The notes under the pieces are model-generated. The model saw nothing but the letters and a program-made list of their open reading frames with translations, searched no databases and was not told where the DNA came from. The position numbers and the translations under genes are program-made. Positions 44,241 to 53,134 of a stretch of DNA of 64,000 nucleotides are shown piece by piece. Every line of letters begins with the position of its first letter. Position 1 is the first letter of the stretch. Source of the DNA: Kosakonia arachidis (GTDB lineage: Bacteria > Pseudomonadota > Gammaproteobacteria > Enterobacterales > Enterobacteriaceae); contig NZ_FPAU01000001.1 of assembly GCF_900116535.1 (NCBI RefSeq), positions 62,001-126,000 of the forward strand. Reading direction: 5' to 3'.

Positions 44241-45377
44241 TTACGGATTGACGACGGTTTTAAAGGCTAGCTGGCCATCTTTCACTTCGTTGATCACCGC
44301 ACTACGCACTGCATCGCCATCTTTCAGCGTCAGTGTACCGGTCACACCCTGGAAGTCTTTGGTGGCGCGGATTTTCTCGTTAACACAGACGCGATCGCGT
44401 GGGTTATTACATTGGTTCATGGCGTTGACGATCACGTTGTATGCATCGGCTGCCATCGCACCCCAGGTGTGGGTCGGGGTTTTGTACTTCTCTTCCCAGG
44501 CTTTGATAAAAGCTTCACCAGCAGGTGTCTGCTCTTTGGCGTTCGGTGAGTAGTAATCGGTGGTCATATAGCCGTTGACCGCATCTTTACCCACTTCGAA
44601 AAATACCGGATCCGCCGCCAGGCCATCGCCGCCCACAACCGGTTTGTTGAGGCCGAGCTGTTTCGCCTGTACGGCAATCAGTGCGCCTTCGGTGTAGTAA
44701 ATCGGCATGTAGATCATGTCGACGTTTTTCGCTTTCACGCTGGAGAGTTGTGCTTTGAAATCTTTGCTGCCCGACGGCGCCTGCACTTCGATAGGAATGG
44801 TGCCGCCGTTTTTCAGGAACTGGGTGCGGAAGGCTTTCGCCAGGCCAACCGAGTAGTCGTTGCTGCTGTCAAATACGATGGCTGCGGTTTTGGCTTTCAG
44901 ATCGCGGGACGCGAGGTTCGCGCCGACCACACCCTGGAAGCTGTCCGAGAAGCAGACGCGGCTGACATAGGGATGGTTGCGGGTAACACGGTCGTTCGTC
45001 GCCGTCGAAGAGACCAGCGGCGTTTTGGTGTCGTCGGCGATTTTCACCATCGCCAGCGTATTTGAAGAGGTCACTTCACCGATAACAGCATCCACTTTAT
45101 CGCTGGACACCAGGCGCTGCATGGCGTTCGCTGCTTCGACTTTGTCGCTCTTATCGTCGACTACGATAAGCTTAATGGTATCGCCGTTTTTCAGCGTCGG
45201 AGTGATGCTTTGAATCAGATCCAGACCTTTTTGTGAAGGCTGACCATAGCCGCTCAGTGCGCCGCTCAGCGGCAACACCACACCGATTTTAATTTCTTCC
45301 GCCAGTGCACTGTGTGCGCCCGCCAGGCCGGAAATCAGTACGGCCATTAAAGAGACTTTCCCACCAAAACTCTTCAT
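44241..45377 (-). CDS. livJ: Periplasmic amino-acid-binding protein, LivJ-like
   Basis: The 378-residue protein has a signal peptide (MKSFGGKVSLMAVLISGLAGAHSALA) and a type-I periplasmic-binding fold (EIKIGVVLPLSGALSGYGQPSQKGLDLI, AVIGEVTSSNTLAMVKIADD). A disulfide-capable pair lies in QCNNPRDRVCVNEK. It captures the substrate for LivHMGF. The ATG at 45,377 with GAGGTAAC upstream starts the signal peptide; a longer frame to 45,422 is not needed. It is transcribed divergently from dgcN across 554 bases. Confidence 0.92.
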   Translation of the reverse strand: MKSFGGKVSLMAVLISGLAGAHSALAEEIKIGVVLPLSGALSGYGQPSQKGLDLIQSITPTLKNGDTIKLIVVDDKSDKVEAANAMQRLVSSDKVDAVIGEVTSSNTLAMVKIADDTKTPLVSSTATNDRVTRNHPYVSRVCFSDSFQGVVGANLASRDLKAKTAAIVFDSSNDYSVGLAKAFRTQFLKNGGTIPIEVQAPSGSKDFKAQLSSVKAKNVDMIYMPIYYTEGALIAVQAKQLGLNKPVVGGDGLAADPVFFEVGKDAVNGYMTTDYYSPNAKEQTPAGEAFIKAWEEKYKTPTHTWGAMAADAYNVIVNAMNQCNNPRDRVCVNEKIRATKDFQGVTGTLTLKDGDAVRSAVINEVKDGQLAFKTVVNP

Positions 45378-45597
45378 TGTTACCTCACGTCCGTCAGTTG
45401 ATTGTTTATGTTTAACCATCAATTAATGCGCAACACTGGAATAACGAAGCGGCCGGAACACAGGAATTAACGGCCTGATGCTTTTGATTTATCGCGTTTA
45501 TTTAATAAAGAATTTCTCTGTCAATAATGATTTCACCATACATCCATTAATTAGGTTTTTCTCATCCATTCTTCTTATAGATTTACCCGCCGTGATA

Positions 45598-45625
45598 GCA
45601 CTATTTTGGCTATCTAAAATAGTGC
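45598..45625. promoter_or_regulatory. 28-bp palindrome between liv and dgc operons
   Basis: GCACTATTTT (45,598-45,607) and AAAATAGTGC (45,616-45,625) are perfect 10-base inverted arms around GGCTATCT. The palindrome lies 220 bases from livJ and about 190 bases upstream of the dgcN promoter. It is a strong operator candidate for a regulator serving both operons. GCACTATTTTGG also resembles one half of an NtrC site. The regulator is not encoded nearby. Confidence 0.65.
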
Positions 45626-45813
45626 AGGTGCGCCGTTATGGTGCGTGAATAAATAAGTGAGGTGACGCGCAAAATATTTTTATGTCTTCGCATTCTGCGA
45701 TCGCCTTGTTTAAAGATAAAAATATTTTCAGTTGTTTTTTACAAACTCTTTAGCAGAATAAAAAACTGGATAATGGCAATAAATATGGTAATTAAGGCCT
45801 GTATTGTGATGTG

Positions 45814-45841
45814 TTGACAATAATAAAACCCTTGTTATGCT
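45814..45841 (+). promoter_or_regulatory. Sigma-70 promoter of dgcN operon
   Basis: TTGACA (45,814-45,819) is a perfect -35, with TATGCT (45,836-45,841) as -10 at a 16-base spacing. It lies about 90 bases upstream of the dgcN start. The rest of the 554-bp region is AT-rich, with the palindrome described separately. Confidence 0.6.
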
Positions 45842-45931
45842 GCATTGGCAGTCAGTTTATTATTCCATTTTTCAGAAATGTTATTTCTGCGTTAATTATT
45901 TTATTCAGTCTTATCCTGAGGGGGATAAATA

Positions 45932-46933
45932 ATGAATATTCAAAAACCCTATCTGCTTTTTTTAGGTGATGCGCACGATCAACTGGCGGCGAAAGTCGCA
46001 GAAGGAATTAAACAATGGCATCCGGAATATTGTGTCGGGCAATACCGTATGGCGAACTGTCATGCCAATTGTCAGTTGCCAGATATGGATATTGAGACAG
46101 CGGTAAAAGCGGGCGCAAAAACGCTGGTGGTCGGCGTTGCTAATCGCGGCGGTATTATTTCAAAAGAGTGGATTTCCATCCTCAGCCATGCGCTGGAAAG
46201 CGGGCTGGATCTGGCGGCGGGGCTGCATAATAAACTGGCTGATGTAGCGGAACTGAAAGCACTGGCCGACCGTCTTGGCCGCTCGCTGTTTGACGTTCGT
46301 CACCCAACTCAGCAATATCCGGTTGCCAGCGGGCGTAAACGCAGCGGCAAACGTCTGCTGCCGGTCGGTACGGACTGCTCCTGTGGCAAAATGTACACGG
46401 CGCTGGCGATTGAAAAAGAGATCCTCGCCCGAGGTGGTAAAGCCACCTTCCGCGCGACCGGTCAGACCGGCATTCTGATCAGCGGTAGCGGGATCAGCGT
46501 GGATGCGGTCGTCTCGGACTTTGTCTCCGGCGCGGTGGAAACCCTCGCCCCGGATAACGACGCCGATCACTGGGATGTCATCGAAGGGCAGGGTTCGCTG
46601 TTTCACCCTTCATTTGCCGGGGTTACCACCGGGCTTATCCACGGTGCGCAGCCAGATGCGCTGGTGCTGTGCCACGAGCCCACCCGCACCCATATGCGCG
46701 GCGTTGATTACCCTGTACCGGACATTCTCGATTGCATGGCGCTGAACCTGAAAATGGCGCAACTAACGAACCCGAAAGCAAAATTTATCGGCATTTCCGT
46801 CAACACGTCGGCGCTGGATAAGACAGAGGCGATTGCGCTGATGTCCTCTCTGCAGCAGCGTACCGGGCTGCCGGTAGTCGATCCGTTCCGTCAGGGCGTT
46901 GGCGCGCTGGTTGACGCGCTGGCGACACTGTAA
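45932..46933 (+). CDS. dgcN: DUF1611 protein DgcN (D-glutamate N-acetyltransferase type)
   Basis: The 333-residue protein belongs to DUF1611. In marine bacteria DgcN acetylates D-glutamate to N-acetyl-D-glutamate as the first step of D-Glu catabolism. Visible are a nucleotide-binding-like GTDCSCGKMYTALAIEKEIL, AGLHNKLAD, DVRHP, DVIEGQGSLFHPSFAGV and HEPTRTHMRG. It is followed directly by dgcA (1-base overlap, TAATG) and a D-amino-acid transaminase. AGGGGG precedes the ATG. Assignment to D-glutamate rests on the pair. Confidence 0.88.
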   Translation: MNIQKPYLLFLGDAHDQLAAKVAEGIKQWHPEYCVGQYRMANCHANCQLPDMDIETAVKAGAKTLVVGVANRGGIISKEWISILSHALESGLDLAAGLHNKLADVAELKALADRLGRSLFDVRHPTQQYPVASGRKRSGKRLLPVGTDCSCGKMYTALAIEKEILARGGKATFRATGQTGILISGSGISVDAVVSDFVSGAVETLAPDNDADHWDVIEGQGSLFHPSFAGVTTGLIHGAQPDALVLCHEPTRTHMRGVDYPVPDILDCMALNLKMAQLTNPKAKFIGISVNTSALDKTEAIALMSSLQQRTGLPVVDPFRQGVGALVDALATL

Positions 46934-47910
46934 TGGAACTGTCGGTAGCGCATGAGCGCTGGCCGCTGCGGCAGGCATTTACTATTTCGCGCGGCAGTCG
47001 CACGGCGGCCGATGTGGTATCGGTAACATTGCAGGCACAGGGCATTAGCGGGCGCGGTGAATGCCTGCCTTACGCCCGCTACGGTGAAACCGTTGAGAGC
47101 GTGATGGCACAGATTGAGGCGCTGCGCGGCGATCTCGTCGCCGGGATGAGCCGCGAGCAGTTACAGCAGCGGCTACCGGCTGGCGCGGCGCGGAATGCGC
47201 TGGACTGTGCCTTCTGGGACTGGCAGTGCAAACACAGCGGGCACAGTATCTGGCAACTGACTGGCAGCGGAACGCCGCACCACCTGCAAACGGCTTACAC
47301 GCTGTCGCTGGATACGCCGGAGAAAATGCAGCAGGCGGCGCGGGAAAACGCCTGGCGTCCTTTGCTCAAACTGAAGCTGGCCGATGAGCAGGATATCGCC
47401 CGCGTGACGGCCGTACGAGAAGGCGCGCCGCAGACACGGTTGATCGTCGATGCCAATGAAGGCTGGAATGAAAGCATCTATTTACAGCAGGCGACGGCAC
47501 TGGCGGCGCTTGGCGTCTCGCTTATCGAGCAGCCGCTTGCGGTCGGGCAAGACGCCGTGCTGGCGCAGTTGCCGCATCCGGTGCCACTTTGTGCCGATGA
47601 ATCCTGCCATGATTCCGCCACGCTGGCACAACTGGTCGGGCGCTATGAGTTTATCAATATCAAGCTCGACAAGACCGGTGGCCTGACCGAAGCATTGCGC
47701 GTACGGGCGCATGCGCAGCAGCTTGGGCTGCAAATTATGGTGGGTTGTATGGTAGCGACGTCACTGTCGATGGCGCCCGCCGTGGTTGTCGCGCAGCAAG
47801 CCAGCGTTGTCGATCTCGACGGGCCGCTATTGCTGGCGAACGATCGCCCGCACGGGCTGCATTATGATGGCAGCGAACTTTTTCCACCGACACCGGCTCT
47901 GTGGGGCTGA
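46933..47910 (+). CDS. dgcA: DgcA, enolase-superfamily N-acetyl-D-glutamate racemase / dipeptide epimerase type
   Basis: This 325-residue enolase-superfamily enzyme has catalytic lysine KLKLAD (about 155), metal ligands in LIVDANEGW (Asp), SLIEQPL (Glu) and CADESCHD (Asp), and the second lysine in INIKLDKTGG. The fold is that of L-Ala-D/L-Glu epimerases. Beside DgcN it is expected to racemise N-acetyl-D-glutamate to the L form, which then enters general metabolism. It starts on the dgcN stop and is 23 bases before the transaminase gene. Confidence 0.88.
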   Translation: MELSVAHERWPLRQAFTISRGSRTAADVVSVTLQAQGISGRGECLPYARYGETVESVMAQIEALRGDLVAGMSREQLQQRLPAGAARNALDCAFWDWQCKHSGHSIWQLTGSGTPHHLQTAYTLSLDTPEKMQQAARENAWRPLLKLKLADEQDIARVTAVREGAPQTRLIVDANEGWNESIYLQQATALAALGVSLIEQPLAVGQDAVLAQLPHPVPLCADESCHDSATLAQLVGRYEFINIKLDKTGGLTEALRVRAHAQQLGLQIMVGCMVATSLSMAPAVVVAQQASVVDLDGPLLLANDRPHGLHYDGSELFPPTPALWG

Positions 47911-47933
47911 TGGCGAAGCGTAAGGAGAGAATA

Positions 47934-48779
47934 ATGTCACGCACCGTTTATGTGAATGGCGAATACCTGCCGGAAGCGGCGGCGAAAGTATCGATCTTTG
48001 ATCGGGGTTTTTTATTTGCCGACGCCGTGTATGAAGTGACCGCCGTGGTGAATAGCAAACTGGTGGATTTTTCCGGGCACTATGCGCGGCTGGTGCGCTC
48101 CTGCGGCGAACTGGGATTAACGCTGGCAGTGGATGAAAATGGCCTACGTGAGATCCACCAACGGCTGATTGTGGAAAATGCATTACAGGAAGGGGGCATT
48201 TACCTGCAACTGACGCGCGGTAACGCGGGCGATCGGGATTTCCATTTTCCACCCGCCAGTACGCCGCCGACGCTGGTGCTATTCACCCAGGCGCGCGCGG
48301 TGGTGGATCATCCGGCGGCCAGCAAAGGCATTCGCGTGGTGACCTGCCCGGATATTCGCTGGCAGCGGCGGGATATCAAAACCGTGCAGTTGCTGGCACC
48401 CTGTCTGGCAAAAGCCTTTGCCGAAGCGCAGGGCGCGGACGATGCTTTTCTGGTGGAAAACGGCTATATCACCGAGGGGAGTTCCTGTAACTGCTATATC
48501 GTGCAGGACGATAACACCGTAGTGACCCGCCCACTGAGCAACAGTATTCTGCACGGTATTACCCGCAAAGCACTGGTGAAGCTGGCCGAGGAGCATGGCG
48601 TGACGATCGAGGAGCGGCTGTTCACCCCGGAAGAGGCGCGCAATGCGCGTGAAGTGTTTATCAGCTCGGCCACCACGTTTGTCTGGCCGGTGATAGCCGT
48701 TGACGGGCAGACCATCGGCGAGGGTAAACCCGGGCCAATCACTCAGCTTTTGCGCCGCATCTATTTGCAGATGCTTTGA
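47934..48779 (+). CDS. dat: D-amino-acid aminotransferase
   Basis: The 281-residue class-IV PLP transaminase starts MSRTVYVNGEYLPEAAAKVSIFDRGFLFADAVYEV. The PLP lysine is in RRDIKTVQLLA, with the phosphate-binding GITRKALVKLA and the E-G-S-S-C-N loop. Length and motifs match Bacillus Dat (D-Ala + 2-oxoglutarate to pyruvate + D-Glu). With DgcN/DgcA it could funnel several D-amino acids into D-glutamate and then L-glutamate metabolism. AAGGAG precedes the ATG. Confidence 0.88.
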   Translation: MSRTVYVNGEYLPEAAAKVSIFDRGFLFADAVYEVTAVVNSKLVDFSGHYARLVRSCGELGLTLAVDENGLREIHQRLIVENALQEGGIYLQLTRGNAGDRDFHFPPASTPPTLVLFTQARAVVDHPAASKGIRVVTCPDIRWQRRDIKTVQLLAPCLAKAFAEAQGADDAFLVENGYITEGSSCNCYIVQDDNTVVTRPLSNSILHGITRKALVKLAEEHGVTIEERLFTPEEARNAREVFISSATTFVWPVIAVDGQTIGEGKPGPITQLLRRIYLQML

Positions 48780-48820
48780 GGTCTTAGCGTCGCCCGGTGA
48801 ACCCTGCGACGCGCGTTAAA

Positions 48821-48916
48821 TGCCGGATGGCGCTGCGTTTATTCGACCTGCGAAAGAATGCTAATTTTGCATCTGCACAGGCGTTGTAAGCGATAAGGCG
48901 CAGCCGCCACCGGGCA
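48821..48916. repeat. Inverted pair of REP units (BIME-like)
   Basis: TGCCGGATGGCGCTGCG (from 48,821) and, in reverse orientation, TGCCCGGTGGCGGCTGCG (48,899-48,916) with CTTATCGCTT face each other across about 60 bases. They match the enterobacterial REP consensus. The pair lies between the convergent 3' ends of the dgc operon and the glycosyltransferase gene. Confidence 0.75.
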
Positions 48917-48941
48917 AATCAACCGAACCCTGCCCGATGAT

Positions 48942-49769
48942 TTACGCGTATTCCCACCACAACTTATGTAATTCGTACCACTTATCTCCCGGCTGCGGCA
49001 TCTTCTCCCACGGTTTATCAATGATGTAATGGATATTCTTCACCCGCGTGAGATCCCACATCTGTGGATGCTGGAGCGCCAGGGTTTTTAATGCGTTATA
49101 GCCGTAATGCAACGGCTGCCAGCGATCGCGAAATATATCGTTGAGAAAATCCTGCTCGGCAAAAACGTACGCTGAGATATCGGCTTTCTCCGACAGCCTC
49201 TGCATCATCTGCTGATACATCGCCTCGTCCGGCGTCAGCACCAGAAAACCGCCATTGAGGTAGTTATCCAGCGACGCGGGCGGATGGCCGTGCATTTCTG
49301 GATCATCACACCAGCTGTAGTAGCAGTTTTCCGGTCTCCAGCTTTCGGGGTAACTGGCAATGTGCTGGGGATTACAGCGACAGGCATGGCAGGCGGCAAT
49401 GGCATCTGCGGCGAGGGGGAGTGAAAACACCTCATCCATATTGTTAATCACCAGCATATCGGCATCGAGAAAGGCCACCCGCTGGTACTCCGTCAACCGC
49501 CACACTGCCAGCTTGCTCCACACTTCGGCAAAACGTTCATTGGCATAGCGGTGCGCCAGTGCCGGATCCGGGCCTACGACCGGGACGTCCTTTACCCGGC
49601 AGCCCAGCATTTGCAGATGCTGACGCAGGTTGTCATCAATTGCAGGTGTCACCATTACCACCAGTGGCCACGGCGAACCGCTGGCGCGCAGCGAGTGCTG
49701 CAACGTCTCCACGCCGCGCAGATAACCCGGCTGTGTCAGTAGCGTCACCCAGGCAAATGCATCGCTCAT
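48942..49769 (-). CDS. GT8-family glycosyltransferase (glycogenin-like)
   Basis: This 275-residue protein has an N-terminal Rossmann-like part (FAWVTLLTQPGYLRGVETLQHSLRAS), the DxD metal/sugar-nucleotide motif in VAFLDADMLVINN, LNGGFLVLTP and the C-terminal IIDKPWEK, typical of GT8 enzymes. There is no signal peptide; it is cytosolic. Acceptor and donor are unknown. It starts in the ATGA that ends the FAD oxidase gene, so the two are coupled. Confidence 0.88.
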   Translation of the reverse strand: MSDAFAWVTLLTQPGYLRGVETLQHSLRASGSPWPLVVMVTPAIDDNLRQHLQMLGCRVKDVPVVGPDPALAHRYANERFAEVWSKLAVWRLTEYQRVAFLDADMLVINNMDEVFSLPLAADAIAACHACRCNPQHIASYPESWRPENCYYSWCDDPEMHGHPPASLDNYLNGGFLVLTPDEAMYQQMMQRLSEKADISAYVFAEQDFLNDIFRDRWQPLHYGYNALKTLALQHPQMWDLTRVKNIHYIIDKPWEKMPQPGDKWYELHKLWWEYA

Positions 49770-51148
49770 GCCAGTAGCTCCGTTATAAAAGGATTAAGGA
49801 ATTTCCCCTGTGGATCGAACTGTCGGCGAACGTCCTGAAACGCTGACCATTGCGGATAGAGCGCAGGCCAGTCGTACAGCGTCGGATCAAAATATTTTCC
49901 CCAGTGCGGCTTACCGCCTTCTTCTGCCAGCAGCCGCTCAGCGGCACGCAGAAATTCCAGTCCCTCTTCAGAGAGCGAGCCATCGGCGGCGTAATAGACG
50001 ACAAAACCGAAAAAACAGGTCGGTTCCTGCCACGCGGGGCTGAGCCATGCCTGCGAAGGCCCGGTGCAGCGCAAAATAATCGGGTAGTGCATATGTGGAT
50101 GCGAACGGGTATGCCACGCCTTAATTCGCGCCATCACCGCCGGAACGCGTGCCATGGGAATACCGATTTCAATATTGATTTGCGGCGTGGCAATCCCCCG
50201 GCAAAAGATCTGATAAATGTCGCCAATCACATCGGTGAAATCTTTAAAGCGCGTGACTGTGCGAAACGGTTTGCCGTTGTCATCGACAATCCGCGTGTCG
50301 TCGCGCATCTGCGCCAGCGTTTTATCGACGGTGCCGTTCATCTGTGCGTCCGTCGCTTCCATCTCGACAAGATCGCCGTGATTGTCGTGCCAGCGCGCCT
50401 GCTCTTCGGCGGTGGCTTCGCGGGCATTCCACGCATGAACTTTATTTTCATCCGGGAACCACCAGGCTTTGCTAAATGCCCATTGTGCGTTCCAGTCGTT
50501 CAGATCTTCCGCCAGCGTATCGGCGTTGCTGGCGCTTTTGAAGCAGGTAAAAAGCGTAAAAGGGCGGGTACGCAGTGTGACGGCACTGATGGCGCCGAGC
50601 GTGCCCAGACCAAGTTGCGCCGCGCCAAACCAGCGGTGCTGGCGATCTATCTCATGCACTTTACCTGTGGCATCAACCAACCGGATACGCAGCGCTTCAT
50701 CCGCCAGCGAGCTTTGCTGCATACCCTGGCCGTGGGTGCCGGTGGAGATCGCGCCCGCCAGCGTCTGCGCATCAATCACGCCCGGCGAGGCTGCCAGCAT
50801 GCGGTTCATCGCCGTCAGCGTTTCAAACATCTCATGCAACGGCGTTCCTGCGCCAAAGGTTACGCTGTCGTTGCCCACGTCCAGCACGCCGCGCAGGCGC
50901 GAGAGATCGACAAGCCGGTCTTTCTGGCCGCTAAGTGCCAGCATTCTGCCCGGCGACATCCGGTTGCCGATAAAGCGAATTTTTCCCGCAGCTGCGGCGA
51001 TCATTTCCTGCAATTGCGCTTCGTTCTCCGGCGTTTGCAGGGCATTTTCTGCCGCCAGCGTGGCGTTTTTCGCCCAGTTGAGGATCGCCGGATCGCTTTG
51101 ATCCGGGTGCGGCTGGCGGCGCGGAAATAGGGTCTGCGTGGCAATCAT
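49766..51148 (-). CDS. FAD-binding D-arabinono-1,4-lactone oxidase-type protein
   Basis: The 460-residue protein has an N-terminal PCMH FAD domain (KIRFIGNRMSPGRMLALSGQ, SVTFGAGTPLHEM, GAISTGTHGQGMQQSSLADE). A C-terminal ALO-type domain ends HWGKYFDPTLYDWPALYPQW and FLNPFITELLA. Relatives oxidise sugar lactones or alditols with oxygen. The usual HG in SGTHGQG is present, but the motif before it has no clear FAD-linking His, so covalent flavin is uncertain. The ATG at 51,148 follows AAGGAG. It overlaps the glycosyltransferase start by 4 bases. Confidence 0.87.
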   Translation of the reverse strand: MIATQTLFPRRQPHPDQSDPAILNWAKNATLAAENALQTPENEAQLQEMIAAAAGKIRFIGNRMSPGRMLALSGQKDRLVDLSRLRGVLDVGNDSVTFGAGTPLHEMFETLTAMNRMLAASPGVIDAQTLAGAISTGTHGQGMQQSSLADEALRIRLVDATGKVHEIDRQHRWFGAAQLGLGTLGAISAVTLRTRPFTLFTCFKSASNADTLAEDLNDWNAQWAFSKAWWFPDENKVHAWNAREATAEEQARWHDNHGDLVEMEATDAQMNGTVDKTLAQMRDDTRIVDDNGKPFRTVTRFKDFTDVIGDIYQIFCRGIATPQINIEIGIPMARVPAVMARIKAWHTRSHPHMHYPIILRCTGPSQAWLSPAWQEPTCFFGFVVYYAADGSLSEEGLEFLRAAERLLAEEGGKPHWGKYFDPTLYDWPALYPQWSAFQDVRRQFDPQGKFLNPFITELLA

Positions 51149-51239
51149 CGGCGGCTCCTTGCTGAAACAGAGGTGATTAACCAAGCGTAGCCTATCGCGC
51201 TTATTTGTGCGCTCAAGCGCACAAAAGGGCTTCAGGCGC

Positions 51240-52196
51240 TTAATCCACCCGGTTTTTCGGTTGTCCGGTAATAAACGCGGCGACGTTTTCCACGGTTGTC
51301 GCAAGAATACGCCCACGCGCTTCCACTGATGCCCAGGCAATATGCGGGGTGATAAGGCAGTTTTTGGCAAAGAGCAGCGGGTTATCGGCAGCTGGCGGTT
51401 CACTGGAGAGCACATCCACAGCCGCGCCGCCGATACGGCCTTCATTCAGCGCGGCGGCCAGATCCGCTTCATTCACCAGATCGCCGCGCGAGGCGTTTAG
51501 CAGCAGTACGCCGGGTTTCATTTTTTGCAGCGTGCTGTGGTTGATCATCCCTTTGGTGGCGGGCGTCAGTGGGCAGTGCAGGCTGATAACGTCCGCTTCG
51601 GCGTACAAGGTGTCGGGATCGACATACCGCACATTACTGTTTTCCGCCCTTTTCGCTGAGCCCGTTGTGCAGGCCAGCACCGTCATCCCCATCGCCCGGG
51701 CGATAGCGCCAAACGCCTGGCCGATGCGGCCATAACCGATAATGCCGATCTTTTTGCCTGCCAGTTCAACCATTGGGTTCAGCCAGTAACACCAGCTGTT
51801 GCGCTGCTGCCAGCCACCCGCGTGAACATCCACACTGTGTTCGCTGACACGGTTACACAGTGCCAGCAGCATGGCGGTGGTGAATTGCGCTACCGTGGCG
51901 GTGCCGTAGGAGGGCACATTGGAGACGGCAATACCGCGCAAACGCGCGGCGTTCAGATCGAGAATGTTATAGCCAGTGGCGGTTACGGCGATAAATTTCA
52001 GCCCCGGACACTGGCTGAATACCGTTTCGCCCAGCGCAACTTTGTTGGTTATGGCAATATCGGCGTTTACCAGCCTTTCTGCCACTTGCTCCGGCGCAGA
52101 GTTGTCATATACCGCCACTTCGCCCAGTTGCTCCAGCCCCTGCCAGCTAAGATCGCCCGGATTAAGAATACCGCCATCTAAAATAACAATTTTCAT
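51240..52196 (-). CDS. D-2-hydroxyacid dehydrogenase (glycerate-dehydrogenase type)
   Basis: The 318-residue NAD(P)-dependent enzyme has the nucleotide motif GIIGYGRIGQAFGAIARAMG and the catalytic Arg (NASRGDLVNEADL), Glu and His (LITPHIAWAS). It reduces a 2-oxoacid such as hydroxypyruvate or glyoxylate, or runs in reverse; the substrate cannot be told from sequence. It is a separate unit between the FAD oxidase and eutC, 91 bases from the former. Confidence 0.9.
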   Translation of the reverse strand: MKIVILDGGILNPGDLSWQGLEQLGEVAVYDNSAPEQVAERLVNADIAITNKVALGETVFSQCPGLKFIAVTATGYNILDLNAARLRGIAVSNVPSYGTATVAQFTTAMLLALCNRVSEHSVDVHAGGWQQRNSWCYWLNPMVELAGKKIGIIGYGRIGQAFGAIARAMGMTVLACTTGSAKRAENSNVRYVDPDTLYAEADVISLHCPLTPATKGMINHSTLQKMKPGVLLLNASRGDLVNEADLAAALNEGRIGGAAVDVLSSEPPAADNPLLFAKNCLITPHIAWASVEARGRILATTVENVAAFITGQPKNRVD

Positions 52197-52325
52197 AGGT
52201 TACCCGTTTGTTTTTTTCATCACACCATCAACTTAGACGATGCGCTGCCGGGGTATAAGCACTTTCTTCATGCCTTTCGGGGGGAAATGCGACGGGGTAA
52301 GGGCAGTGAGCGGTGGGAGAAAAGT

Positions 52326-52347
52326 GGCAATGCGAAGCTGCATTGCC
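52326..52347 (-). terminator. Terminator of the eat-eutBC operon
   Basis: On the minus strand GGCAATGC and GCATTGCC form an 8-bp stem around AGCTTC and are followed by ACTTTTCTCC, 8 bases after the eutC stop. Confidence 0.75.
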
Positions 52348-52354
52348 AACGGGG

Positions 52355-53134
52355 TTAGCTCATCGCGGTAATCCGCGGTGTGACGCGGCCATGCAGCGCC
52401 GGGTTATCACTCTCATCTTTCAGGTGTACGCCGGTCAAACGGCGCAAAAATGCCTGTTCGAGCAGCCACGCCAGTTTGAAGGCTGCCGCTTCGTAATTCA
52501 GCCCTTCCGGGCGAATGTTAGAGATGCAGTTGCGTTCCGACTCAATGCGCACACGCTGCGGTTTCCAGGTGAGATAGACGCCCAGGCTGTCCGGCGAGGA
52601 CAAACCGGGCCGCTCGCCAATCAGAATGGCCACCGCTTTACTGTTCAGCGTTTCGCCGATATCGTCGCCCAGCGCCACGCGCGACTGGTGCGCCAGAACA
52701 ATCGGTCCGAGCGAAATCCCCAACGTTTCAAGGTAGGGCAACAGGGCACGGATCAGCCCAACAGACTGGCGATGTACCGCGTGCGATGACAAGCCATCGC
52801 CAATCACCACCAGGAGATCGTGCGCGGGCGTGCGGCTAGCGGCGAGATCGGCACGGCTCTCTTCGCTCAGCATGCGCCCCAGATCCGGGCGGTTTAGATA
52901 GATATGTCGGTCCGACGCTGCGCTGTGTGCTTCCAGCGTGGTCAACCCCAGTTCGTGGAGCTGGCTTGCCAGGCTGTCGCTGTCGAAGGGTTGATGGATG
53001 GCATCACGCGCCTGGGCGTGGGCAAGGCCAAATTTCAGCACTTCATCGGTTGGCAGGCTGGCACCGCTGCGTCCCAGCGCAATGCGGGCGTCGGTGAATT
53101 CGCGCAGCAAGGACCAGGCATCAGGTGAGTTCAT
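52355..53134 (-). CDS. eutC: Ethanolamine ammonia-lyase small subunit
   Basis: With EutB, this B12-dependent enzyme cleaves ethanolamine to acetaldehyde and ammonia. The 259 residues are shorter than E. coli EutC (295). The missing part is at the N-terminus, where E. coli EutC carries a microcompartment-targeting sequence; no shell genes are present here, so a cytosolic enzyme is implied. Visible motifs are ARIALGRSGASLPTDEVLKF, NRPDLGR and VIGDGLSSHAVHRQSVGL. It overlaps eutB by ATGA. Confidence 0.95.
   Translation of the reverse strand: MNSPDAWSLLREFTDARIALGRSGASLPTDEVLKFGLAHAQARDAIHQPFDSDSLASQLHELGLTTLEAHSAASDRHIYLNRPDLGRMLSEESRADLAASRTPAHDLLVVIGDGLSSHAVHRQSVGLIRALLPYLETLGISLGPIVLAHQSRVALGDDIGETLNSKAVAILIGERPGLSSPDSLGVYLTWKPQRVRIESERNCISNIRPEGLNYEAAAFKLAWLLEQAFLRRLTGVHLKDESDNPALHGRVTPRITAMS

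Noticed and set aside
49850..51130. 426-codon open frame antisense to the FAD oxidase gene
   Set aside because: The minus-strand gene has clear FAD-domain motifs and a good ribosome-binding site; the plus-strand frame has none and is low-complexity basic.
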